Source of the DNA: Acholoe squamosa
Lineage: Eukaryota; Annelida; Polychaeta; Phyllodocida; Polynoidae
Assembly (NCBI GenBank): GCA_949317995.1
Contig: OX439051.1
Location: forward strand, 42,101,250 to 42,165,249
Direction of reading: 5' to 3'
Length of the DNA: 64,000 bases
The notes under the pieces were generated by a model that was not told the origin of the DNA, made no database searches, and saw only the letters and a program-made list of their open reading frames with translations. The position numbers and the translations under genes are program-made. Shown here piece by piece: positions 54,745 through 64,000 of this stretch (position 1 is its first letter; each line of letters begins with the position of its first letter).

Positions 54745-56134
54745 ATGCCTGGTCGCATGAAGACGGGACTTAGTGTCAGGAGGGTAGCAGCTAAAAAACT
54801 GGCTCCACTAGCTATCCCGACACCTAAACCGGTAGTGGAAAAGACGTCGGGCGTTGCCCCTCCTCACACCTCGTCAGCCGCCGCTGAGAAACCACCTGCA
54901 ACTCCTGCTCGGCTTCCAACTAAAGTGCCTGATGCAGGAGAACAGGAAGCCGCTCTTGCAGCTCTTCATGGCAAAATCAATGATTTCCTGGATCCCATCC
55001 GGGATTGCACTCCTCAGGAAGCTGGCGACGGCGATTTTGACATCAGGGAATTCATCAATTCCCCCGCACCTCTAAACTACCAGCCCCCCACTGAAGCACC
55101 TACGTCCGCCACTTACTCGCCAGCAACTCCGGAGGAACCTTCTCCCCAGGTCAGTCCAATAGAGGTCATAGACCTCACATCATCACTAGCAGTTCACCCC
55201 ATTAAAGTGGTGGATTTAACTCAAGGGACACCTTCATCTGCTCACCAAGGGGGGTATTCACAGGTAGAGGTCATAGATCTGACTGGCCCTACTCCCCAAT
55301 ACTCTCTCCCGGTTCTGGTAGAGGAGCTGCTTAAAACCCCTCCGGAGAAAAGGACCTGTCCCGGTGAGAGTGAAGGGGAGCCTAAGAAGAAAAGACAGAA
55401 ACGCGCCTACAACAAGAGAACCCCTGCCTCTGCCCCTGCTTCGATTTCCTCAGGTACTTCTTCCTATGCCGCCGAGCCAATTGGTTCCGTCCTAGGTATT
55501 CCATCTGCTAAAGACAAGTCACAGAGGCAAAAGTTTGGGGAGGGCACTGCCCCCAGTACTTCCAGCAAGCTTGTGGGCTTCAGGTTAGTACCTCTGGTTG
55601 TAAAGAAATGGCCTGCTCGATTTGGATTTCAAGAGAAGTCACCTGCCCCCGACCAAGTTTTTTATCCGGAAGGGGATAAGAACGCCTGCATAGAAATATA
55701 CAGGGAACCTAGTATCAGGGGAGTATGCTTGAGGATGTACCTGGACAAACCTTACGAGCGGTGCTTGAATCTAGAGGCATGTGAGTTTAGTGGACCAGAT
55801 AGAGTGCATCCTTGGAAAGTACAAGGAACTACACCGTCGAGCTGCCCTTGGAGAGAGGAAGGTAAACAATCTCCTGTTGTCCTTGAACAAAGACTGCACC
55901 GACCCCCGTGGAGGACGGGCTATGATTTTGGTTAACCTGTACAAGGGAACTCCTAAAGTTCATATAGGAACGGCCAGCTACGTCGAGGAGATGAACGCCT
56001 CGGTGTCTTCCAGCTACAGAATGCCCCCCTCAGCCACACACTGTGGACACACTGTGTCCCCCTTCATTCTGGAAGACATCAAATCACGTGTTGGACCCTT
56101 CCTAGACGACACAACCGATTTCTACTCTGGGTAA
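54745..56134 (+). pseudogene. P2 nuclear protein with three SUMO-interacting motifs
   Basis: Starts at the ATG at 54745. It has a Pro/Ala/Thr-rich disordered N-terminal half with an acidic helix (residues about 86-105). Three canonical SUMO-interacting motifs follow: IEVIDLT (139-145), IKVVDLT (153-159) and VEVIDLT (174-180). A basic nuclear-localisation-like PKKKRQKR is at 213-220. The C-terminal region from about residue 275 (GFRLVPLVVKKWPARFG, YPEGDKNACIEIYREP, GVCLRMYLDKP) looks globular but is of no known family. It is the first rightward gene. Its likely role is binding SUMO-modified host nuclear proteins. Fossil in its 3' part. Confidence 0.7.
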
Positions 56135-56377
56135 GTGGTCAACTTTGTATAGTGTCTGGTCAACAGTTTCTTATTCAGTACTTTCACATAATCATGTATG
56201 TTCATTCGTAGTTAGATTTAGATGTACTCCATGTTTAGTCGACATAGCCCAGCATAGGTTTCAGTTCTTAAGTTAGACCTGAATGTACTCCATGTTTAGT
56301 CAGGACAGGTTTTAGTTTTAAGTTGTATATTGAATATAAAGTGAAACTAGAGAAAGAAACCACATAAAAAAAGAAAA
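56135..56377. other. P2 spacer before the polymerase
   Basis: AT-rich, with two similar sub-units (GAATGTACTCCATGTTTAGT / GATGTACTCCATGTTTAGT). Confidence 0.5.
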
Positions 56378-59300
56378 ATGCCTCTCAAAAAGGTAAAACA
56401 ACTTTACACCGTCAACTGTCCAATGTGTAACACCCCTAGACCTCCATGTTTGGTCACTGTAGAAAACAGTGGTAAAACTCTATGTAACTCAGTTTCTTGT
56501 AAGAGAGAAACTTTTTCCGACAGCATAGAAATTCCAAAAGAAATAGAAATAAATTCTTTGCATAAAAGCAGTTACCATGACAACTTCAAGTCCATAGCTT
56601 CAGGTTTGGCTGTGCTTGGTAAGCTTCAGTCCATTTTCAACGTCAGAATGACAAGTTTTAACAAAGACTTGGGAGCAAAACAGGTCATAGAAGCTCTTAC
56701 CTCTATTCATCGAAATCAAGTTATGGCTTACAAAGTGGCTGCCTCTTTTGGAAGGTTGTTGTCTTCCTCTAAGGAGGAAGAAGAAGAGAAAGTTATGTAC
56801 TTTCATGATTCTGCCAACAATTCGTCTTTGTTTTATGACAGTGAAGCTCATAGAGACCCTTACATTTTCATAAGGGACAACAAAGACTTTGCAGAGTGTT
56901 TAGATTTGATTGAAAATAACATAAAAGAAGACACTCAAAGACCCTCCACTAAATGGAGTGTCATAGGCAATGTGAACGCCAACATTACCCTCATAAGGGC
57001 TACGGGAGGAGAATATCTTTTAGGTAAAATGAACACTGTTCCCCCAGGTTTAAGGCAAAGAGGAATGCAGCACTTTCACAGACACCCTAAAACCAAAAGG
57101 GGATACAAGGACAACTTGTGTTTCTTTAGATGTCTGTCTTTCTTCCTGTATGAATCTTTAGAAAAAACTCAAGAGCTTCTCCTTGAAGCCTATCCAGGGG
57201 TGAACAAGGAGACTTTTGAGGGCGTTGACATTAAAGATTTAGACAGGTTAGAAAAGGTGTTTGAAGTGAACATAAGAATTTTTTACCTTACCTCTTTTGG
57301 TAAAAAAAAGGGGCGGCCTAAAATTATAAGGTCAAATATGTGTTCATCCAAAAAAAATCATGAACTTGAACTTACACAGGAACCATGTAAGTTTGATAAC
57401 TAACATGGGCCTGTATGGAAAAATGTACCCCTGTGAAAAGTGTCATAAAGTTTTCACTCGTAGTTTCCTTTTAAAGCAACACAATGGGGTGAAAAAAGAT
57501 TGCACCAAAGTCACCTTCAGTTACAAAGGTGGAGCTTACAGTCCATCCAAAACAGTTTTTCAAGTTTTAGATGAACTGGGAATAGTTTGTCCACCTGAGA
57601 AAAAAATATACCCCTATAAAATTGTTTTTGACTTTGAAAGCTACTTTGTCTAACCTGAGAATCCATCCCCAGAAAATGCTAACACTGTGATAGAAAAAAC
57701 ACACATACCCCTTTCTGCCAGTGTAGCTTCGGATTTTCCTGGACATACAGAACCAGTGTGTTTTGTGAGAAATTCCAACAGGGATGACGATCCTTTGGTA
57801 AAAAATGTGTTGGAGCACATAAACAACTTGGGACAGATGATAGGAGAACAGGTTAAAGAGAATGTTTTAGACCAACTAGACTCTCTAGAAGAAAAACAAA
57901 AGGAATTAGAACATAAAGCTAGCAAAGTTTTTCCAGCGAAAAACAAAAAAAAACAAGAAAAAAAAGCTGTCCCATGTTCTTGAAGTGAAGGAAAAACTTC
58001 TTACCTACATAGAAAGAGTCCCTGTCCTAGGTTTCAACTCAGCGAAGTATGACATTAATTTGATAAAAAAGGAATTTCATTCTTTTTTTATAGACACAGA
58101 CAAGACAGAAATGAAAACCATAAAAAATTGCAACAAGTACATAGCAGTGTACACAGACCATCTTCTTTTCCTTGACATGTTCAACTATTTGGCACCAGGT
58201 TATTCCTACGCGAACTACCTGAAAGCCTTTCTTAAAGGGAAAGCTGAAAAGGGTTTTTCTCCCTACGAGTGGATGGACAACGTAAGAAAACTGAACAACA
58301 AAGCTCTTCCTCCACGCCACTGCTTCTACAGTTCTTTGTCAGGTGGTGGAATAAGCAAAGAAGATTACCTTGAATGTAAGAAGGCCTGGGCAGAAAACAA
58401 GATGAAAACTGTGAAGGACTACTTGATATATTACAACAACTTGGACGTGAAACCCTTTGTTTTAGCCATAAACGAGCACACAAAATTTTTTATAGACTGT
58501 GGGGTAGACATATTCAAAGATGGTTTAACTTTGCCAGGTCTGACCTTGAAGTTTCTTTTCAACAATACTGCACCTAATGCCACACCTTACATTCTTTTTG
58601 GTGAGAAAGAAAAGGATGTTCACTCCTTGCTCAGACGCAACTTAGTAGGGGGTCCCTCTATTATATTTCACAGACATCACAAAAGTGGAGAAACAAGAAT
58701 AAGACAAAAAAAATACGGGCCACAAAGCAAAGTATGCAGAAACATAGTAGTCATGTGTCTGCATACCACCCATTTTTTTCACCCATGCACTTGTACCTCA
58801 AGTGCATGGGTGAAAAAAAACTGCACAGGTTATTATGTAGTGCGCAGGAAAGAAAACGATTTTCAAGCTGTCTGCAGTCAACAGATTAGCTACTCAGCCA
58901 CAGAATGGTTGCGCTACAAAACTGTCACAGAAAATGTGAAAATATTACACCAATACAACTACGGGGAGGTTGTATTAGGTTCAAGAAAAATAAAAGTGGA
59001 CGGATATGATCCAGCTTCAAAAAAAGTATACCACCCACTTGGCAAAAAACGTGTTTTTAACGTTTGCAAACGTTTTTATTTGGTTTGGATAAAAAACGTT
59101 TTAAAAAAACGTTATTTTGACGTTGAAAAAAAGTTTTTAAACGTTTTTTAAACATTTTTTCAACCAATTTTGAACCAAATAAAAACGTTTGCTTTTTCAA
59201 CCAATTTTCAACCAAATAAAAAAGTTTTTTATTTACGTTTCTTTTACTTTAAAAAAGCGTTTTTTTAACATGATATAAAAACGTTTTTATAAAAACGTCA

Positions 59301-60880
59301 AAATAACATTTTTTGAGTACATGTAAAAACGTTATTTTGACGTTGAAAAAAAAACGTTTTGCAAACTTAGGAACCAAAATAAAACGTTTTTCTGCCAACT
59401 GGGCAGTTTCACGGGTGCTACTGGCATGGCCACATGTGTCACCTCACTAAATCCGTTTTGAAAGAATCCAAAGGAAAGGCATGGTTAGAAGAAAAAAAAC
59501 AAAATACGGTTTTGACTACCCTATATCTTCAATCATTGGGTTACGAAGTAGAGGAAAAGTATGAGTGTATGTGGATGAAAGAAAAAACTGAAAGCTCGTG
59601 TAAAAAAACAAAAAGTGAAAGGGAAATTAAAAGACCATCGTGCCAAGGTAGGAAAAGTCAGGATGAAATACTGAGAGGTGTTTCAAAAGGAACAACTTTT
59701 GGACTTATCCAAGTAGACATAGAAACACCTGAATCTTTGAAAGAAAAATTCAGCGAAATGACACCTATATTCAAAAACTGTCTAGTAGGAAATAATGACG
59801 TAGGTGAACATATGAAATGTTACTTAGAGGCAGCAGGTAAGCTGAAGCAACCACAATGATAACTGATAGGCAGCTACCAAGCTGAGGGAATTTTGTTGGG
59901 AACTCCTCTCTTGAAGTGGTACCTGGAGAAAGGTTTGGTAGTTACCACAGTACACCTTCTGATAGAATACACACCAGAACAGACTTTTTTACCTTTCATG
60001 GATGAAGTCACCAAAGCTAGGAGGAAGGGTTACGAAAACATCGACTGTAAGATTCTGTCAGATCTCTACAAACTTTTGGGAAATGGTTCATACGGCAAAA
60101 CCATATGCAACAAACAAAACTTTGTTCAAACAAAGTATCTTCACCCCTCTAAGGCAAGACATTTGGCCATGCACTGGTCAGTACAAGACGTGCAAGACAT
60201 AAGTGACAACACGGTAGAACTTTCCATCACCTACGACCTCCCAGTTCAAGGTTTCATGGTATACCAATACGCCAAACTTAAAATGTTGGCCTTCTATTAT
60301 GACTTTCTCCTTGAATACATAGATGAGAAAGATTTTGAAATGTGTGAAATGGACACTGACAGTTTTTACTTTGCTTTAAGTACAGAGAACATAGAAGATG
60401 TCATTATTCCTGAGAAACGTGAAGCTTTCTTCAGAGAACGTCACAAATGGTTGTCCTCTGAATCATGTGAGAACAGTCACCACAGAGAGACCTATGTTCA
60501 AACCAAAGTGTTGGGTGAGCTGTGGCTACCTCAACCATGCTGTAAGACACTTTGACAAGAGAACCCCCGGGTTGTTCAAAGTGGAGTGGGAAGGTGATGA
60601 AATGACTGCCTTAAACTCCAAATGTTACATAGGCACAGGAGTGAATGTGCCCGTTAAAATGAGTTGCAAAGGTGTAATTCAAAAACAAAGCCCCCTAACC
60701 ACTGACAAGTACAAAGAAGTACTGGACGGTGAAAATGTTGTCACGGTAGTCAACAAAGGATTTAGAGTAGTTAACTACAGCGTTACCACTTACTCTCAAA
60801 GAAAACAAGGTCTAACCTTTCAGTACATAAAGAGACAAGTGTGTGAAGATGGTGTAAGCACCCTACCCCTTTCTATATAA
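56378..60880 (+). pseudogene. P2 protein-primed family-B DNA polymerase region
   Basis: The N-terminal region has a zinc-ribbon-like CPMC...C..C pattern and DNLCFFRCLSFFLYES with LEKVFEVNIRIFYL, typical of Polinton polymerases. A C2H2-like YPCEKCHKVF finger follows. The 3'-5' exonuclease shows FDFESYF (Exo I) and GFNSAKYDINL (Exo II). The palm shows KLLGNGSYGK (motif B) and EMDTDSFYF (motif C, DTDS). Length (about 1,400 codons plus an inserted MITE) fits the family. The enzyme would replicate the element from TIR-bound terminal protein. Fossil with several interruptions. Confidence 0.9.
59039..59398. mobile_element. 360-bp MITE with AACGTTTTT motifs
   Basis: The termini TTGGCAAAAAACGT and ACGTTTTTCTGCCAA are inverted copies with one indel. 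The interior is almost wholly built of AACGTTTTT, TTATTTTGACGTT and AACCAATTTT(G/C)AACCAAA words. It has no ORF of its own and sits inside the P2 polymerase region, so it arrived after P2. The target duplication could not be resolved. Confidence 0.75.
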
Positions 60881-60934
60881 AAAAAATGGTTTCTTTTTCT
60901 AGTTTCACTTCCAGTTGTACATTTTGTTGAAAGA

Positions 60935-61310
60935 AAAAGTTGGTTTTTTTAAACAATTTTAAACAAATTGTTCAAATGAACATTTTTCCCCCATAGAAAA
61001 CAGTGTTAAACTGGAAAATGTTTTTTTTAAACAATTGTTCAAACGAACATTTGTTCAAATGAACATTTTTCTCCATAGAAAACAGTGTTAAACTGGAAAA
61101 TGTTTTTTGAACAATTATTCAAATGAACATTTGTTCAAATGAACATTTTTCCCTATAGAAAACAGTGTTAAACTGGAAAATGTTTTTTGAACAATTGTTC
61201 AAATGAACATTTGTTCAAATGAACATTTTTTCCTATAGAAAACAGTGTTAAACTAAAAAATGTTTTTTGTTCAAATGAACATTTGTTCAAATGAATAACA
61301 AAGGTAAAAA
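60935..61310. repeat. 80-bp palindrome-rich minisatellite, about 4 units
   Basis: The word CAGTGTTAAACT recurs at 61001, 61083, 61163 and 61243 (period 80-82). Each unit also has GAACAATTGTTC-like and GTTCAAATGAACATTTGTTC palindromes. It fills the gap between polymerase and terminal gene. No ORF is supported. Confidence 0.85.
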
Positions 61311-61546
61311 TGTGTACTGTATCATGAAAAAAACTGACAAAAGTAAAAAAAGTGAACTGTATCACCCAAAAAAAATCAAAAAACTTTTCACAAAAGTGAA
61401 CGCTATACATGTTCACCACAAAAAATAAAAATCCGACGCTAAAGAAATTAACTTGGAATTGAAGAAAGTGGTACCAGATTTCTTTACTCATTGCGTCACG
61501 TTCACCAGATTTTCAGTATCTGGTTAGATTTAAGCTACCATTTAAC

Positions 61547-62599
61547 ATGGAAAATTTAGAAGCTATGCTTGTGGAGCAAACCACAGAAACTCCACCTTAT
61601 GACTATTACATGCGTCCAGTTTTACAAAGTGTTGCTTCATATAGTCAAGCTTCTTCTATAACGCCTGACAATGATATAAGTTCTATAGTATGTGGATGTT
61701 CAGAGAATTTCTTTTGGGAAATAATACCTGCAGAAAACATTGGTTATTTTAGAGGAGCTGAACCAGACACTGTTGACCACTGTAAAACTAGTGTTAAAAT
61801 GTACAAGTATTTCTCTTCAGCTTTTTGGGACGCCTACAGAAACTGCATGTACTATTGTCGAGTGAAAAAAGTTAACTTGATATCGCATGATTGGTGTATA
61901 GGAGTATATCGATTGCACACTGAACCTGGCTGCCCAAGACACTACACAAGGTACACTTTAGGAAGTGTAAGAAAGTTTGCTGTTACTCTCCAAGAGTTAG
62001 AATGTAATCCCATAGTAGGAGTGTTTTGTCAGTGTAACTGTAAACTGGAAGTATCTGCTATTGCTAAAACTATTTGTTTCACATGTCTACAGGTCTCACT
62101 GGAACCTGGCTGCCCAAGACACTACACAAGGTACACTTTAGGAAGTGTAAGAAAGTTTGCTGTTACTCTCCAAGAGTTAGAATGTAATCCCATAGTAGGA
62201 GTGTTTTGTCAGTGTAACTGTAAACTGGAAGTATCTGCTATTGCTAAAACTATTTGTTTCACATGTCTACAGGTCTCACTGGAACTTCACGCCTTAAGTA
62301 TACCTGGAGTGAGAAATCATTTCTCTTTCGAGGTAAACTTTAAGGATGGATTTTTATCTGGTCTTTTACCTGGACCCAAAAACAGCCAAACTTACTTCCT
62401 GGCCCAGGCTTTGTTCGAGCATGCTATATCTAACATAGCCAAACTTAACAGTTATTGTTTCCACAACAAATGGAAAACTAGTCATACTGGTCAAAGCTGG
62501 TATCAAGCAAGTAAATTCACACACAACAAATGTTTCTGTTGTATATGTGCACGCCCCGGAAATGGAAAATCTGTCTTCATCTGTAAATATTGTGTCTAA
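61547..62599 (+). CDS. P2 conserved terminal gene with 60-residue tandem duplication
   Basis: 350 residues from the ATG at 61547. Cys-rich: CGCS near residue 49, CQCNCK, CFTC, and C-terminal CFCCICARPGNGKSVFICKY. Residues about 126-185 and 186-245 are identical because a 180-bp segment is repeated exactly. Without the second copy the protein aligns in blocks with P1 43946-44548 (WEIIPA, IGVYRLH, RYTLGS). Function unknown; Cys spacing suggests zinc binding. Last rightward gene, ending 67 bp before the right TIR, with AATAAAAATATAA just after the stop. Confidence 0.65.
   Translation: MENLEAMLVEQTTETPPYDYYMRPVLQSVASYSQASSITPDNDISSIVCGCSENFFWEIIPAENIGYFRGAEPDTVDHCKTSVKMYKYFSSAFWDAYRNCMYYCRVKKVNLISHDWCIGVYRLHTEPGCPRHYTRYTLGSVRKFAVTLQELECNPIVGVFCQCNCKLEVSAIAKTICFTCLQVSLEPGCPRHYTRYTLGSVRKFAVTLQELECNPIVGVFCQCNCKLEVSAIAKTICFTCLQVSLELHALSIPGVRNHFSFEVNFKDGFLSGLLPGPKNSQTYFLAQALFEHAISNIAKLNSYCFHNKWKTSHTGQSWYQASKFTHNKCFCCICARPGNGKSVFICKYCV
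61922..62281. repeat. Exact 180-bp tandem duplication
   Basis: 61922-62101 and 62102-62281 are identical base for base in the printed sequence. In frame, 60 codons. Confidence 0.98.
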
Positions 62600-62665
62600 T
62601 AAAAATATAATCTATTATGTGAATTGAATGAGTTGTGTTTTATTTTAATGTATGAAATAAACAGA

Positions 62666-63067
62666 GATATCAAAATGAGTCATAAGTATTGTGTAAATCC
62701 ATAGAAATATTGCATCAGAACATGAGTCATGGCTATTGTGTAATTTCTTACAAGCATTGCGCAATACACCTTCATACGTAGGTCATATGTTTTTGCAAGT
62801 AGGTTAGTAGGTCACTTCCGGTTTGCAAGTAGGTCAACCCTAGGTATTGCGCAATTCTCTTAATTTATGCAACTAGGTCAGGTCACTAGGTCAAATGGAA
62901 TCCAGCTTTCTGATTGGTCGAAAAAACTAGGTCATGACCTTATGACATCACTTCCTGTCAAATCCAGCCCTCTGATTGGCTAAAACTAGGTCACTTCCGG
63001 TCTACCAGTAGGTCATGACCTAGTTAGTAGCTAATCCATTGCGCCCAGTTTGCATGTATATACTACT
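62666..63067. repeat. P2 right TIR
   Basis: Inverted counterpart of 44612-45017, ending GTATATACTACT, followed by the ATTTGA duplication at 63068-63073. Confidence 0.95.
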
Positions 63068-63079
63068 ATTTGATATATC

Positions 63080-63453
63080 TTATTTACATAATTAGCTACT
63101 CCCCTTTGTTTACAAACAAGGGACCACGTGACTGCACCATGTGTTGTTGTTTACAAACAAGGGGTCACGTGACCGCACTCATATCCTAATTAGGTCATGT
63201 TACCATAGTTACCAGAATGCTGGCCTCTGATTGGCTGAGCTGTGGTTACTAATCCCCTAAGTAGGTCACGTTGCCATGGTTACCAGAATGCTGGTCTCTG
63301 ATTGGCTGAGAGGTGGTTGCTTATCCCCTAAGTAGGTCATGTTACCATGGTAACGGGTCATGTGACCAAATGGAGGCCTCTGATTGGCTGCATGCCCAGT
63401 GAGTAATATCCTTAGATTAGCTATAGTCCCGTTCCGATACATACTATACTACT
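63080..63453. repeat. P1 right TIR
   Basis: Inverted counterpart of 23569-23941, ending CATACTATACTACT, followed by GCTCTT at 63454-63459. Separated from P2 only by the ATTTGA duplication and a few bases. Confidence 0.93.
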
Positions 63454-63459
63454 GCTCTT

Positions 63460-64000
63460 CCCTGATCTAAGCCTTCAATGTAGATGATACCATTGTGAAT
63501 GCATTCCTGACAGTATAAGCTTTGATTTGACACCAAATACACCTACCTTTGCTACAAAATGTGTCAGAGATAGGGCAGCAGACCGATGTCGGAGGTATTA
63601 AAAAAGTTGCTTTTTTTTTAATCTTATTTTTATTTTGGGTTTTGTCAGTGGGCCAGTAACCCAAATAAAAAGTAATGTGTGGCCTAAACTCTTAAGTACT
63701 AAAATCAAAATTGTTGGTCTGAAATATTTGGGACTAAGTAGCCCGACTTATGCCCAGAGAAAAAAAATCGCCCTGGTCATATATTTCTAGTGTTGTCAGG
63801 TCAAGACATCCTTTTTAATATGATGTTTCTCAATGACATTGATGAAGAGATAACTCAAGAACCCGTAGATACAGTTTATATATCTTTATTGCATAGGCTT
63901 AACAATTGATGTTTCATGGTGAACAATACTTCTCGCTTGGCTAATGAGGCGATACACATTTCCATCGTGATAGAATCCATACTCAACTTACAATATAACA
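63460..64000. other. Right flank of P1, no gene
   Basis: Only a short unsupported minus ORF. Contains a TTTATTGCATAGG stretch near 63887 that could be the end of another repeat. Confidence 0.4.

Larger units (their letters stand above)
44612..63067. mobile_element. Polinton/Maverick P2, fossil, nested in P1
   Basis: 18,456 bp. The ends start AGTAGTATATA and are flanked by a perfect 6-bp duplication ATTTGA (44606-44611 and 63068-63073) that is P1 sequence. Parts from left: small coiled-coil ORF, protease, major capsid, pX-like, minor capsid, integrase, two small structural genes, packaging ATPase, death-fold gene, two unknown genes (all leftward). Then rightward: SUMO-motif protein, family-B polymerase and terminal gene. 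TIRs of about 404 bp agree at about 95% by eye, so it is younger than P1. About ten interruptions in all, plus one MITE; the overall layout looks complete. Confidence 0.95.
23569..63453. mobile_element. Polinton/Maverick P1, fossil, with nested elements
   Basis: The ends are exact inverted copies starting AGTAGTATAGTATGTATCGG. They are flanked by a perfect 6-bp duplication GCTCTT (23563-23568 and 63454-63459); both AG termini and 6-bp duplications are the Polinton rule. Without P2 it is about 21.4 kb. Recognisable parts are protease remnant, capsid proteins, integrase, small virion-type proteins, packaging ATPase and the conserved terminal gene. The family-B polymerase was not found; that stretch is occupied by other transposons. 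It is strongly decayed, with well over ten interruptions. TIR arms agree at about 88-90% by eye, so it is the older of the two Polintons. Confidence 0.93.

Noticed and set aside
61168-61491. Minus-strand Phe-rich ORF
   Set aside because: Arises from the 80-bp minisatellite.
1-64000. Host protein-coding genes, tRNA or rRNA genes
   Set aside because: None could be supported: no conserved exon family, cloverleaf or rRNA-like stretch was recognised.

Overview
The window is repeat-rich metazoan DNA with no recognisable host gene. The mix of elements (Polinton/Maverick elements with F54H12.2-type capsid genes, a Tx1/L1-like LINE, a CR1-group LINE with esterase and NADAR domains, a Penelope-like element, a SINE with an AATC tail, giant fold-back elements) suggests a marine invertebrate such as a lancelet, hemichordate, echinoderm or mollusc. 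I cannot name the species. Identities quoted are by-eye estimates.

Layout. 1-2.9 kb: 3' half of a Tx1/L1-like LINE, split by a 468-bp solo LTR with a CTAG target duplication. 3.2-6.7 kb: SINE, a small ORF split by that SINE, a hammerhead-like core and a LINE/SINE 3' tail. 7.0-11.8 kb: a fold-back element built of AAGGTCA-rich units. 12.2-18.6 kb, minus strand: a CR1-group LINE with endonuclease-RT and, upstream, an SGNH esterase ORF and an ORF1 joining coiled coil, RRM-like and NADAR domains. 18.6-23.5 kb: mostly featureless, with a 29-bp minisatellite and TA repeats.

23,569-63,453: an old Polinton (P1) with about 370-bp terminal inverted repeats (TIRs) and a perfect 6-bp target duplication, GCTCTT. 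Its interior holds a 7.7-kb element with 1.3-kb TIRs (containing a Penelope-like element and a SINE), a 2.15-kb fold-back element and, next to its right TIR, a second complete-length Polinton (P2, 44,612-63,067, target duplication ATTTGA). P2 carries a 360-bp MITE in its polymerase region, so insertions are stacked at least three levels deep.

P1 and P2 share one plan. A leftward block holds protease, capsid proteins, integrase, small virion-type proteins and packaging ATPase. A rightward block follows in P2 (a SUMO-interacting-motif protein, family-B DNA polymerase and a conserved terminal gene); only the terminal gene is recognisable in P1. Both are fossils with interrupted reading frames. 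P1 is the more decayed and I find no polymerase in it. P2 also carries a death-fold-like gene, which with the SUMO-motif gene suggests manipulation of host signalling when the element was active.
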